NCBI GenBank assembly: GCA_036924085.1
Contig: JAVGWX010000014.1
Location: forward strand, 35,345,936 to 35,409,935
Direction of reading: 5' to 3'
Length of the DNA: 64,000 nucleotides
DNA from: Ariolimax columbianus
Taxonomy: Eukaryota > Mollusca > Gastropoda > Stylommatophora > Arionidae
Part shown: one piece after another, positions 19,547 to 30,477 of the stretch
Layout: every line of letters starts with the position of its first letter
Numbering within the stretch: the stretch's first letter is position 1
Program-made: the position numbers and the translations under genes
Notes under the pieces: model-generated
What the model was told of the DNA's origin: nothing
Databases searched by the model: none
Seen by the model: only the letters and a program-made list of their open reading frames with translations

Positions 19547-20473
19547 TACAAGGGGCATTCAAATCAAACTGGGGCTTTTTGTTCTAGTTCTACCTGAATT
19601 CGATACAGTGTGCTGGAACTATTATCATTAGTTAGGGGCACTTGTGTTCTATTACTGTTAGGTTGCCCTCTTCCATGGGTCAGTCACATGACAGATAAAT
19701 AAACATGGCGGACAACACTGTTAGTGTTTGCAAGGAACAGCAATGTAATGAAGTTTCTTGTGAAAGAAGGCGTGAAATCTGTGGAAATTTACAGAAGGCT
19801 GCAATCAGAATACGCTGATGAGACGCTCGGTTGCAGTAAGACATTTGAATGATGTAAATGTTTTAGAGAAGGCCGTGCATCCGTGAGGGATGCTCCTGGC
19901 CATGGTGGCTCTCAACCCACCACAGTCATTCCTGTGAATATCCAGATTGTGGAACGCCTTATCCTGGAGAATCAACGCATAACCTGTCGTTAAATTGCAC
20001 AAGAGGCAAGTCTTTCTCTGGGTATGGTGAACACTATTATTCATGAACATCTGCATTTTCGAAAGGTTAGTCCATATTGAGTAACAAGACAGCTTTCCGC
20101 TTTTGACCGACGGAGAAGAGTTCAAGCCTGCACTATATGCCATCTGCAGAATCTTGGCTGGGAGGTATTGTCACTTCCACCTTACAGCCCAGACCTTGCT
20201 ACGTGTGATTTCCACCTGTTTGAACCCATAAAAGAACTCATGAGAGGTCAGCCCTCATGACGAAGTGAAAGAAGCTGTCCTAGATTGGTTCAGACATACT
20301 GACAAATCTGTCTACGCTGCAGCTTTTCAAGCAGTACTTAAACGCTGGGATAAGTGCATGAACGTTTGTAGGAGATTATGTTGAAAAATAAATGAGATTT
20401 TAACTACTTGAAAAACATTTTTTTTCCTCACAAAAAATAAGCTCCTGGTTTTGACTTGAACGCCACTCGTGCA
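19547..20473 (+). mobile_element. Internally deleted mariner element with terminal inverted repeats
   Basis: The 5' end (tacaaggggcattcaaatca) and the complement of the 3' end (tgcacgagtggcgttcaagt) are imperfect inverted repeats. Between them lie transposase pieces in shifting frames: MKFLVKEGVKSVEIYRRL (helix-turn-helix), FREGRASVRDAPG, a second DNA-binding segment with a stop (ITCR then IAQEASLSLGM), then a jump to LPPYSPDLATCDFHLFEPIK. That last block carries the final catalytic aspartate region. The first two catalytic aspartates are deleted near 20135, so the copy cannot transpose alone. Confidence 0.85.
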
Positions 20474-20479
20474 TTTAAA

Positions 20480-20600
20480 CCAACATCAAAACGGATAGCC
20501 AGACATGCTCTTACATTGAATCCTCAATAGAAGAGAAATAGAGGTAGACCTAAAAATACATGAAGGACTGGAGCAGAAGATGCAGCAGGGAATGACTTAC
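20480..20600 (+). mobile_element. LINE C-terminal scrap
   Basis: The plus frame reads RIARHALTLNPQ, a stop, then KRNRGRPKNT, a stop, then RTGAEDAAG. This is the RQAL.WNPQGKR.RGRP.NTWRR segment of LINE C-termini. It is interrupted by stops. Confidence 0.6.
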
Positions 20601-21893
20601 TTACTTACTTAGTCGCTCCTCTTCTACCGCGAGGTGTAGAGGTTTGCCAAAGAGAACGCCACACTGCTCTATTCGCCGTCTTTTTCTTGGCCTCATTCCA
20701 ATCCAGCCCTCTATCACTTAGGGACTGTCGTATGTTGTCTTCCCAACGTACTTTGGGACGTCCTGGCAGTCTGCGTCCTTGACTTTTTATCTCCCATGAC
20801 CGCTTTGGTATCCAATCTTCTTCCATTCTACAGACATGGCCAAACCACTGTAGTTGGGACTGCTCCACTCGTGTCTGCAAGGGTTGAACTTCGAGATTGT
20901 TACGTATTGTCTGGTTACGGATCTTGTCCATTTTCGTCACCTGAACCGCCTTTCTTCGGTACCTCATTTCTGAAGTTTGTAATTGCCTTTCTTGGACTGT
21001 AGTCATTGCCCATGACTCACATCCATATGTCAGGACAGGCACATAGGTCTAGCGGTATACATCCATTTTTGTTTTCCGGCTTATTTCTCTTTTACTGAGG
21101 AAACCTCTGTTTATTGCATGGAAAAGTCTACCTACTGCTGCTCTTTATGCAGTTAACTCCTCTTTGATTCCTCCCCTGCTATCTGTTACCACTCCTAGCT
21201 ATTTAACGTTGCAGACCTGCTCCAGTGCTCGTGTTCCCAGGGTTATCGGATGTCTCTTTTCCTCTCTGGCGATCACCATGGTTTTTATTTTGAAGTTGCT
21301 GATGTGCATTCCTCTCTTCTTCAACTCTTCTTCACAGACCTGCAAGTTGATCTGGAGATGTGCTTCGGATTTCGTGATAAGGGCCACATCATCTGCAAAT
21401 GCAAGTTCCGATATGTAACTTGGTCTCATCTTCCAGTACCCTACTTCATCCTTTTTTTCCCGTTCCTTGCAGGCTTTGATGACTTCATCTACGAGGAGTA
21501 TGAAAAGGTACGGTGATAGAATGTCCCCCTGTCTTACTCCGCTAGTGGTCTTAAACTCTCCTGACTTTTGATTTGATTTCCGCACATAGTTTCTGCACGT
21601 TTTATAGAAACTCTGTATGGCAGAGATCAGGGGTCCTTTGGTGTTCTTCCTTGTTAGGCACTCCCAGAGTTTGTCCCAAAGAACTTTATCAAATGCTTTC
21701 TCCAAATCCAAAAAGCAGAGATGCGTCTCTTTATTATATTCAAGAGCCTTTTCACTTAGCTGTCTGAGTGTAAAGATGAGGTCTTTAGTATTTCTGTTTG
21801 CCAGCAGGGAATGAGCTGACAGAATACTTTTCTGCAATGAAGTCTCTATTACTTTCTGCCCCCGTAGCAGTATTTCCTTCACCATTAATCACT
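20597..21893 (-). mobile_element. 5'-truncated LINE with reverse transcriptase
   Basis: The minus-strand frame at 21885-21199 encodes reverse-transcriptase motifs: FLDLEKAFDKVLWDKLW, GVRQGDILSPYLFILLVDE, and LAFADDVALITKSE with the catalytic FADD. After several stops the frame at 21042-20605 encodes the C-terminal region (LTYGCESWAMTTVQERQLQ, then QLQWFGHVCRMEED and GRPKVRWEDNI). A 3' tail of taagtaagtaag repeats sits at about 20597-20612. The endonuclease is absent. It lies antisense in the last IFT80 intron, ending about 40 bp before the last exon. The clade is uncertain. Confidence 0.88.
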
Positions 21894-21936
21894 ACTTTTT
21901 GAACATAATGTGATTTTGAACACTTTTTTTTTGCAG

Positions 21937-22071
21937 GTTGAAATCAATTGGGCCAACATCACCAGCAAGATTGAGATGGAATATCAGAATGAAAGGGAAA
22001 GACCATCTGGAGCAGCAAGCGGTACAACTGGAATCAGTAATGCTGGTCGCAGCACTGGCATTAAACCTTGA
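21937..22071 (+). CDS. IFT80: IFT80 terminal coding exon
   Basis: A strong acceptor (cttttttttttgcag-like pyrimidine tract, AG at 21935-21936) is followed by 44 codons and TGA. It reads VEINWANITSKIEMEYQNER, then a Ser/Gly/Thr-rich stretch, and ends STGIKP. Vertebrate IFT80 ends similarly, with IDWEKIKAKIEMEI and GLKP. The joined frame from the previous exon (QYKEG then VEINW) is uninterrupted. The 3' UTR runs to a polyadenylation signal at 22242. Confidence 0.94.
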   Translation, partial: VEINWANITSKIEMEYQNERERPSGAASGTTGISNAGRSTGIKP

Positions 22072-22241
22072 CATCTCTGTCTTTCAGTAAAGATGTATTG
22101 TAAATGTTCTGTACAAATGCATTGATTACCTTTACGATGCGGCACTAGATTTCCAAACGTCACAAATGACTTTGAAAACCTGAAAACGTTTTTATATGTT
22201 GGTCTATTAATATGATTTGTTTGCGTACAAAGACACAAATG

Positions 22242-22247
22242 AATAAA
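22242..22247 (+). terminator. Polyadenylation signal of IFT80
   Basis: Canonical AATAAA lies 171 bases after the IFT80 stop, followed by a GT-rich stretch (ggtgttattgtttttgttgtg) that fits a downstream element. Confidence 0.7.
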
Positions 22248-22269
22248 GAACTTGCTGGTGTTATTGTTT

Positions 22270-23160
22270 TTGTTGTGTATGTATTAGTTTGTGCGATACA
22301 GGAAGATGAAGGTGACAATTTATAAGACAAAGCTCAAACACACATTTAGACTCACCAAAGTGTTCGTTTCGCCTTTGCTAATATCATAAGAAATCACCAC
22401 AAAATACTGATATTGTTATTTCTAAGCTAGGCCTAGTGTTAGTATACACTTCAAACATGTTTATTATATCTAAATAAACGAACTAAACACATTCTACCTC
22501 ACAAAGATCTTTTACAACTTACTTCATCCTTACCAACAAGAATGGCGCCAAATGCCGGCAGAAAAAAGATGAATATTGTCTTTCAAACTTGTTTACTAAA
22601 AGCTTTTCACTCTTTCGTGGTTAAACTAGTTAAAAGGGAAGGTTATTCACATTACTTCAAATTTGCCCCGTTTATGTATGTTATGTATAGTGCGTAGTTT
22701 GTAAAAAAAACACTTCAGAAAAGTACAAAAGACCGTTTGGCTTAGAATCGTTTACTGCAGATTGGTATTAAAGTAACATTTTTTGCTTGACTTGATTTCA
22801 TCCACTACCAACACAGAGAGTTAGGCTTTGGTGATTTTGATTTCATGTTTTGAAACTGTGCAGTTCTGATCAGCGGTTCTGATCAGACATGAAGGATGTT
22901 TTCAATATTTGGCCCCTGATACAGAAGGTGCCACATTTAGACTATACAGTCCAGCCAAGACTAACTACGGAATGTGCTCAACGGTCTTTAAGTTGGTATG
23001 GGGGGGGGGGGGGGGGGGGGGGGTTTGACTTTATTGAGTTGCAAAAAAAAAGGTTGTCTTCTTCTCTAACCTGACCCTGGAAGTTTGAGCCTTCTGCTAA
23101 GTAGCGGTTAGAGTTGATGGTTTGTCAATATTCTAGGAAATCAAGAAGGATTTCCCTTTC
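22270..23160. other. Intergenic; 24-base G run; no gene recognised
   Basis: A pure run of 24 G lies at 23000-23023 and has the same length in copy 2. A 51-codon plus frame starts at 22542 in a favourable context (MAPNAGRKKMN), but I have no support for a gene. Confidence 0.5.
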
Positions 23161-23168
23161 CTACCCTA

Positions 23169-23780
23169 TCAGACAGTACACATCACTTTACCTGCTGAGG
23201 GCTGCGCCTTGAGCTTTTTCCTCGATGGGGAATTCACATGTCGCCACTTCATAGACTGCCGTTTCGACTCAGGATCGTAGTGGTGCAACCATGACTCATC
23301 AATGGTGATGATGCGATCCAGGAAACTGTCACCTTTATTTTTGTAATGGTTCAAGAGGTCATGACAAACTTGCATGTGATATTCTTTCATTTCCTGTGTG
23401 AGCATTCATGGGACCAATCTGGCACAAACTTTGTGATATTCCAACATTGACACCGTAGTTTACATCACATTGAAGCCAATATCCACCTGTGTAGACAGTT
23501 CCCTGGCTGTAATCCTTCGATTTGCAGGGATGAGCTGATCGAGACCTTCATTGCGAAGTGTGGCAGCTGTACAGAGCCGTCCGGAACGTGGCTTGTACTT
23601 GTTGCTTACGCCACTGCTGAAACGCACAACTGACTACCTCACTGTGCTAACATCCACTGTTTGGTCTCTGTAAATGTTCAGCAAGCGTAGATGAATGTCA
23701 ATTGATGCAACTTTTTTCCGGATGGAGGAATTCAATAATGCACCTCAGTTTATAACGTACTTACATGACATTTGCTATTT
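23169..23780 (-). mobile_element. Mariner transposase remnant
   Basis: The minus strand from about 23780 encodes, in broken frames, SIRKKVASIDIHLRLLNIYR (N-terminal helix-turn-helix), ITARELSTQVDIG, and then the open frame 23405-23169. That frame includes HDLLNHYKNKGDSFLDRI, TIDESWLHHYDPESKRQSM and AQPSAGKVM. The D in TIDESW matches the first catalytic aspartate. The second and third are missing beyond 23160. Frameshifts and a stop before MLTQEMKEYH make it inactive. Its sequence is distinct from the other mariner pieces in the unit. Confidence 0.87.
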
Positions 23781-24659
23781 TGTCAGACTGCTCTTCCATT
23801 GGCACATGTCGGACAGAAACCAAAATTTACGGATATTGGCAGGAATGTCCAAACTTTTCTGCCATACTGCCAAAATCTACTTCTGACTTGGTGGAACATC
23901 ATAATAAAATAGTAGACAATACTTTCGGACCGACCATCATATATCATCCTATTTCAATGGTGCTAATAGATGTTTATAAATCTTTCATCTTGGCCATTAC
24001 CTAGGTGTATTACCCTTTAACACTCTAATGTGGCCAAAACGGGTTGTAAAATGTCCGTGTCCCTACACCCTAACATGTTCAGAACCGTCCATGGAAACTT
24101 TTTTCCATAGTAGAATAAATAGAGCGAGCCCAATTTTGCATGAAACTAAACTTCTGCATTTTAAACTGCACGATACGAGAACTTTTATCTTTTCCTTCTT
24201 AACCTTTTTTATTTTGGGCTAATTTTGTTGATTTGTGTCATTCAGTCCGATCAAAAAGGCCAGAATTCAACGCATGAAAATTTCATTTTAAAAAATGTAC
24301 TATTGTTGAACAAATTGAGCTAAAATTAGGATCTAAACATTGTGAGACACATAATTAAACTATGTCATGAAGTATTCATAATAAAGATTATATATTAGTG
24401 TGAAGCGAGTGTAAAATCACATTAATGCGGAGGTGGAAATTGTAGAGAACATTTTTTGTTTTAGTACTCACCCTGTCACGTATTTTGTTGATATTATCAT
24501 CAAAATTACTGTACATGTACCTCTTGTATTATGTGTCTCAGTCAAAGTCTGAATTGAGCATGTGTTGAATAATTCACAAGTAATCGATATGTGTTAACAT
24601 TGGACTGATCAAATAATAAATCAAATCTACGATCTTGAAACCCAACTTTCGTTGCAAAA
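23781..24659. other. AT-rich DNA; no feature seen
   Basis: Stops in all frames. No repeat or domain recognised. Confidence 0.5.
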
Positions 24660-25260
24660 AATTGGTAAACTTTCAAAGAACGTAAAATTTGCTGAAATGG
24701 ACCTGCTGGAAATAATTGTATAGTACGAAACCATCCTCTATTAGTTGTGTCAAGTTGAGGATTTGACTACTGCAAGATCTCCCAGGTATGAATCCAGCTT
24801 GTCCCTTGATCAACCTTGAGTCTATCCAGGGAGAGATGCGGTTCAGGATCATCCTTTCAAATACCTTGTTTAGGTGGCATAAGAGCGACACTGGTCGAAA
24901 AATATTGTCAGGATTATATCCCCTTTTCCATCTGCCACTGTGAAAAGATGCTGGTTATTGTGGGTCATGTAAGAGTAGTAGGCCGGTGTTCTCAGCCCAG
25001 CTCTCAAATTTTTCACCATTCACGTCTGTCGCATTGTATCCCCATGCCATGCTGTGGCAGTTGAAATCGCCCATGTTTATTTGGGTTTTCCGGGTTTTGA
25101 AATTGATAGGTTCTTGAAACTCAAAATCGTCATTGGGTGGCTTGTATACTGACGTCACTGTGCAAGCCTTGGTTTGAATTGTAATAGTCTCTATGTTTCC
25201 TCCACGAGACTGATATGCTGATTCGATGTCTAGGTCTGTTGAGGCTTAAAGGTCAGATGT
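24660..25260 (-). mobile_element. Jockey-type LINE, internally deleted
   Basis: From 25245 downwards the minus strand encodes the end of an apurinic endonuclease domain (SRGGNIETITIQTKA, TSVYKPPNDDF, INMGDFNCHSMAWGY with the GDFN motif). It then jumps, near 24958, to the start of the reverse transcriptase (VSLLCHLNKVFERMILNRI, KGQAGFIPGRSCSSQILN, QLIEDGF). The segment between them and everything after the RT fingers is missing. Dead copy. Confidence 0.87.
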
Positions 25261-25959
25261 TATCTCTGTTGGTTTTTGGAAGAAAAGGTGCTAACTTGAT
25301 TTCTTGGTGAAGAAAACGAATATATTTAAGAAATGTTAAAAATCTCAATTATGATGTTTGTAATGTCAATGTCACCAGAACATATCCCACAGGACTATCT
25401 CACTTATGCAGACCAAAGAGAGGCCGTATGGCCTGGGAGAGTGACCACGAAAAGCTTTCAGAGACCGGCAAAGAACTTAAACGCAGTCTCCTTCGTGAAC
25501 CTCACCGTGCTAGAAGCATCGCTTGTTTTTGATCGAAGAAGACGATGTCAATATGACATTTTTGTTTGCATTTTTGATTTCTGTTTATGGGATCTAAGAC
25601 TGGTGTTTGGTTTAGGCAGTTTGATGGTCACATATTTGGCTTATTTTTTGTTACTAAGACTGACATTTGGTTTCTGTTTTGGCACACTGGCTGACAATAA
25701 GTGACGTTTGGTTATTAACTGACAAAAGATGAAAATTATGGCTATTGATGATGCGGGGGGGGGGGGAGGGGGAGGGGGGGGGGAGGCTATGTAGGTTTAA
25801 AAAAAAAACACTGTAAATATTTTATCAAAAAAACATTTTCTGTGTTTCACATTTTTGTAATGTATATTATTTATCACAAATAACAATAAAGTTATATTTT
25901 CCAGAAAGTGTATCCATTTGTCTTTGTAATTAAATTTGTCATTTATATTGTAAAACAAC

Positions 25960-26145
25960 AGGGTGATACTATCTCTCCTAAACTTTTCACTGCTGCCCTT
26001 GAGGAAGTCTTCCGTACACTCAATTGGGATGATAGGGGTATTGACATAGACGGAGAAATGCTCAACCACCTTCGGTTTGCGGATGACATAGTCATCATCA
26101 GCCACAGCATGAAGGAAGCTGAGCAATGCCTGAATGAGCTCAACT
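25960..26145 (+). mobile_element. LINE reverse-transcriptase fragment (copy 2)
   Basis: Same scrap as 565-750. One codon before the RT block differs (K in place of I). Confidence 0.83.
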
Positions 26146-26999
26146 GTCAACACCTGGCTCCGAAATATCATCCGATCATCATTAGAACTATATGTCTCAC
26201 GGACCTCGACCATCGATAACAGACGATCGACGCGATGGGCATTGGTCGCCTAAGCAGATTTATATCACACTATTATTATTACAACGACCCTACCTTCCTT
26301 ATTCGTAAATTCTAAATTGTCTCGTGATACCCTCTCTGTCTGCTATATCAGAACTTTGGACTGTGACCTGCTTGGGTCAGCTACTAAGTCTTCTGTTTTT
26401 GACAGCCTAGCGTTATTGCTGATGGCTTTGATGAGGCCAGCTGCAGCGATATATTTCCTAATAACGTCAGAAATTACGAAGGTTGTCTCTGCTACGTGGA
26501 GTAAGACTTTGAAGCATCATCATCATATTCCTGTTTTGCTCTGGCTGGAGCATGGTGTCACACCTACACATGATCATAGTGCAGTAAGTATGTGCTGAAT
26601 CAGTAACTATTGTGATGGTGAAAAACTCATGCGCTTGCATAGAATGCCTCTAACTCAGGCCTAAAGACAGTAAGGTGTGGAAAAGCCATTTGGGCTAGAA
26701 AGAAAGAACTAGATACAACAATTCAATAATAATACTGCAATGCTGAATGTAGTCTATAGCAGACAATGCTGTCGGGGATACAGTGTTAGAGGCTTTATTG
26801 TACAAGGCTACATCTTGTTTATGAGGTGGGGTGGCCAATTGACTTCCTCGCTGTCGTTTCTTAAATAACAGTACATCAGGTACATATTTACAGCTGGGTC
26901 GACACAAATGTACTGGTAATGAGAATTGAAGCACGTACATTACCAGTGAATAACAATTGCTTTACTATTTCGTGGATTAGACAGCGAAGATGCAGCGCC

Positions 27000-27800
27000 C
27001 CGAATGGTTGACAGCAGCCAGCGACCCACAGCTACAGCAGTGTAAATAAGCTGACAGTAGCCAGCAGGCCATAGCTACAGCACCGTGAATCAGAAGCCCA
27101 TAGCTACAGCACTGTGAATGAGCTGACAGTAGCCAGTGACCCATAGCTACAGCACCATGAATCAGCAGTCCATAGCTACAGCACTGAGAATGAGCTGACA
27201 GTAGCCAGTGACCCATTGCTACAGGACTGTGAATAAGCTGACAGTAGCCAGCGGCCCATAGCTATAGCACCGTGAATCAGCAGCCCATAGCTAGATCACT
27301 GTGAATGAGCTGACAGTAGCCAGTGACCCATAGCTACATCACTGTGAATAAGCTGACAGTAGCCAGCGGCCCATAGCTACAGCATTGTGAATAAGCTGAC
27401 AGTAGCCAGCGGCCCAAAGCTACAGCACTGTGAATCAGCAGCCCATAGCTACAGCACTGGGAATGAGCTGACAGTAGCCAGTGACCCATAGATACAGCAC
27501 TGTGAATGAGCTGATAGTAGCCAGCAGCCCGAAACTACAGCACCGTGAATGAGCTGACAGTAGCCAGCGACCCACAGCTATAGCACCGTGAATCAGCTGA
27601 CAGTAGCCATCGACGCATAGCTACAGCAGTGTGAATGAGCTGACAATAGCCAGCGACCCATAACTACAGCCCGTGAATGAGCAGCCAGCGACCTATAGCT
27701 ACAGCACTGTGAATGAGCTGACAGCAGCCAGCAACCCATAGCAACAGTATCGTGAATGAGCAGCCAGCGACCCATAGACACATCACTGTGAATGAGCTAG
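27000..27800. repeat. 43-bp minisatellite (copy 2)
   Basis: Counterpart of 1605-2405, with the same unit order and a few substitutions. Confidence 0.9.
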
Positions 27801-29705
27801 CAGCAGCCTACAAAGAAGAAGAAGGGGATGAGGATCGGGATAGAGATACGAATGAGGAGCCTGAAGAGGACGAAAAGGAGGAAGAGAAGAAGAAACAAAG
27901 GAGAAGACGAGGGGAAGACTGGGAAGGCTGAGAAGTAGGAGGTGTGAGTGGAGGTTAGGAGAAAAGGAAGAATAAAAATATGATGAGGAGGAGGAGAAAA
28001 CTGAGGAGGAAGTGATGGAAGTGTAAGAGGAGGAGCTGTGGAGGTGGGGGAGGAGAAAAAGAAGAAGACAAAAGAAGTTCCTCACATACAAAGTGAACCG
28101 AACAAAGCATCCACAAATTTCAACAAAGAAATAACTTTATTAGTCTTTATCAGAATACAACGAAACTTTCGAACAATGATCATCAAATATTTGAAATAAA
28201 TGGGCACAAATCATTTGCTGAGTCAAAGGTGCAGAATATTTTCCAAATGACCACCTTTCAACTAGTTTTTGTCTCAGGTCTACCGTACATCTCTCTCCAA
28301 ACTCGGTGGTCTGTCTCAAGTTTCTTTGGTCACCATGCAGTATGCTCCACAGATGGTTGGAGGAGGACCGTGCTATCATTCTGCTATTCTCAAAGATTCC
28401 ACGATCTTAGGAACATGTTCTTTATCATATGAGCACATCTCATTTACCCGACGCTGAAAGTAATAACAGGATTAGCGAAAAGAAAGAAGAAAGAAAGAGG
28501 AGCGCAAGTCAGTAAATTGGTCAAAATTGAAAAGTTAAAACAAAATAAATTAGATACAAACTTGAAAACCATATATTGTTTCACTTACATCGCCAATTTA
28601 CCGACAGTTATGCACCACTTTACTCGACACACTTCTTACAGTAAACAGAAAGCATTTCATTATGAATATAATTTCAAATCAATTAGCTCTCCAAGTGACG
28701 TAGCGGGGGGAGGGAGGGCGTCCGCCCCAGACGCCAGCATGCAGAGGTTTCAAATGGGCTAAAACTTACAAAAATAAATTTCACTATCTGAGGTAAACTT
28801 CATGGTTTCAGGGACACCATTGGTACGGAATATTAGCCCCTCTACTGAAGCCCTGCCTGGTCGTCCTGATCATATTACAATCAGAAGTTATATGTGCGGC
28901 GGGTGGGGTGAGAGATGATTCCAACTGACAGGACAGTAACGATAGACAGTGCAGCATCTGAAATAGGGTGTTAGCATGGTTTAGTCTACAGCATATTGCA
29001 TGATCGATTGAATTTCAGGAAAGTGTGCTCACGATGTGTACCCATACTAGTGAATGACGGACGCAGACAGAACCAAATAGGCCTGTCCTTTTACAGATAA
29101 AGCAATGAAAAAAATGAATAATTGTTGGTTGAAATTATGTTCAGAAATAAGGGCTGATGTAAGTGGAATAATGAATGGTTTTCAAGTTCGTATTTATTTT
29201 TGTTTTCTAAATAGCCGATTCTGATCTATTTACTGACTTGCGTTCGTATAACGGAGAAAATGTTCTGTGGAATCTTTGAGAGGAGCAGAATGATAGCACG
29301 GTTCTCCTCCAACCATCTGAGGAACAAACTGCATGCGGGCATGGTGACCACAGAAGCCAGAGACACACCACCAAGTTTAGAGAGAGATGTACAGTAGACC
29401 CGAGACAAAACTAGTTGAAAGGGGATCATTTGGAACATACCTTGCACCTTTGACGTAGAAAATTATTGGTTTACATTTATTTTCATATTTGGTTTTCAAT
29501 ATTTGATCATCTTTTTTTGAATGTTTCGATGTGTTCTGATAAAAGTTAATCAAGTTATTTCTTTGTTACATTCAGGATGGTTTGTTCGGGTCAACTTGTA
29601 TGTATGGGTCGTCGTCGTCGTCTTCTTCTTCAGATGTTGCCTTCTTCTTTTTCTTTCTTCTCCTTCTCTTCTTCTTCTTTTTCTTTATCGTCTTCTTTGT
29701 CTTGG
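27800..29705. repeat. Purine tract, inverted repeat and pyrimidine tract (copy 2)
   Basis: Purine tract 27800-28085, left arm 28085-28457, spacer, right arm 29225-29600, pyrimidine tract 29601-29705. A C-to-T change near 29302 lowers arm pairing slightly relative to copy 1. Confidence 0.8.
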
Positions 29706-29910
29706 TAACCACTATTATACGAGAAACAGAGAGTCTCCTTAAGTCAATCACACCGTCACAACAATGAACGTTTCTCACTGTTGTCAAAGACAGGCTCAAA
29801 TATGAACCACCGTAGCGGGGCAGTTAAGCGAGACTGATGTGACCCTAACACGGACCTAGAGTCTTGTTTGGGTCAGGTATGTATGGCGATTATCGTTTTT
29901 GTGTGTATTT

Positions 29911-30229
29911 TTCGTTCTGTCTGGAGCAGTGACACAGAGATGTGTATGATCCCATTGCCTTTTTTCGTTCTGTCTGGAGCAGTGACACAGAGATGTGTAT
30001 GATCCCATTGCCTTTTTTCGTTCTGTCTGGAGCAGTGACACAGAGATGTGTATGATCCCATTGCCTTTTTTCGTTCTGTCTGGAGCAGTGACACAGAGAT
30101 GTGTATGATCCCATTGCCTTTTTTCGATCTGTCTGGAGCAGTGACACAGAGATATGTATGATCCCATTGCCTTTTTTCGTTCTGTCTGGAGCAGTGACAC
30201 AGAGATGTGTATGATCCCATTGCCTTTTT
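29911..30229. repeat. 53-bp minisatellite, six units (copy 2)
   Basis: Three units fewer than copy 1. The distinctive variant unit is again the penultimate one, so the gain or loss occurred among the identical upstream units. Confidence 0.96.
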
Positions 30230-30246
30230 AATATAAGCACAGAACA

Positions 30247-30477
30247 AGTATTCAGACAGATAGCAGGAATGCCAAGGCTTGTCATTGTAGGAAAGGTAAT
30301 GAATAACCTTAGATAGGAGGATGATACAGTTTTGATTGCAAAAAAAATGAGCAAGAATTGCCGGAGCTTATGACAACAAAATATTTAAAATAAAACAAGA
30401 ATCTGAATTAGACATAAACATAATGAAAATAAATACTATGATACTTGGGAAAAATGACAAGAAACCCTATTTGCGGA
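30247..30477 (+). mobile_element. Decayed LINE RT fragment (copy 2)
   Basis: Counterpart of 5010-5240, with the same stops. Confidence 0.55.

Larger units (their letters stand above)
1..25384. repeat. 25-kb macro-tandem repeat unit, copy 1
   Basis: The first bases of the window recur at 25385 and again at 50625, and all content between recurs in the same order and orientation. Copy 1 is 25,384 bp, longer than copy 2 (25,240 bp) mainly because its 53-bp minisatellite has three extra units. Other differences are G-tract length near 372, an eight-base insertion near 14270 and a missing ten-base stretch near 13999. From about 14300 to the end of the unit I found almost no differences from copy 2. 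The starting phase is arbitrary because the window opens inside a unit. This could be a genuine macrosatellite or segmental array, or an assembly artefact. Confidence 0.97.

Noticed and set aside
22542..22697. 51-codon plus frame MAPNAGRKKMN as a small gene
   Set aside because: Start context is reasonable, but there is no homology, no splice or promoter support and no neighbour evidence.
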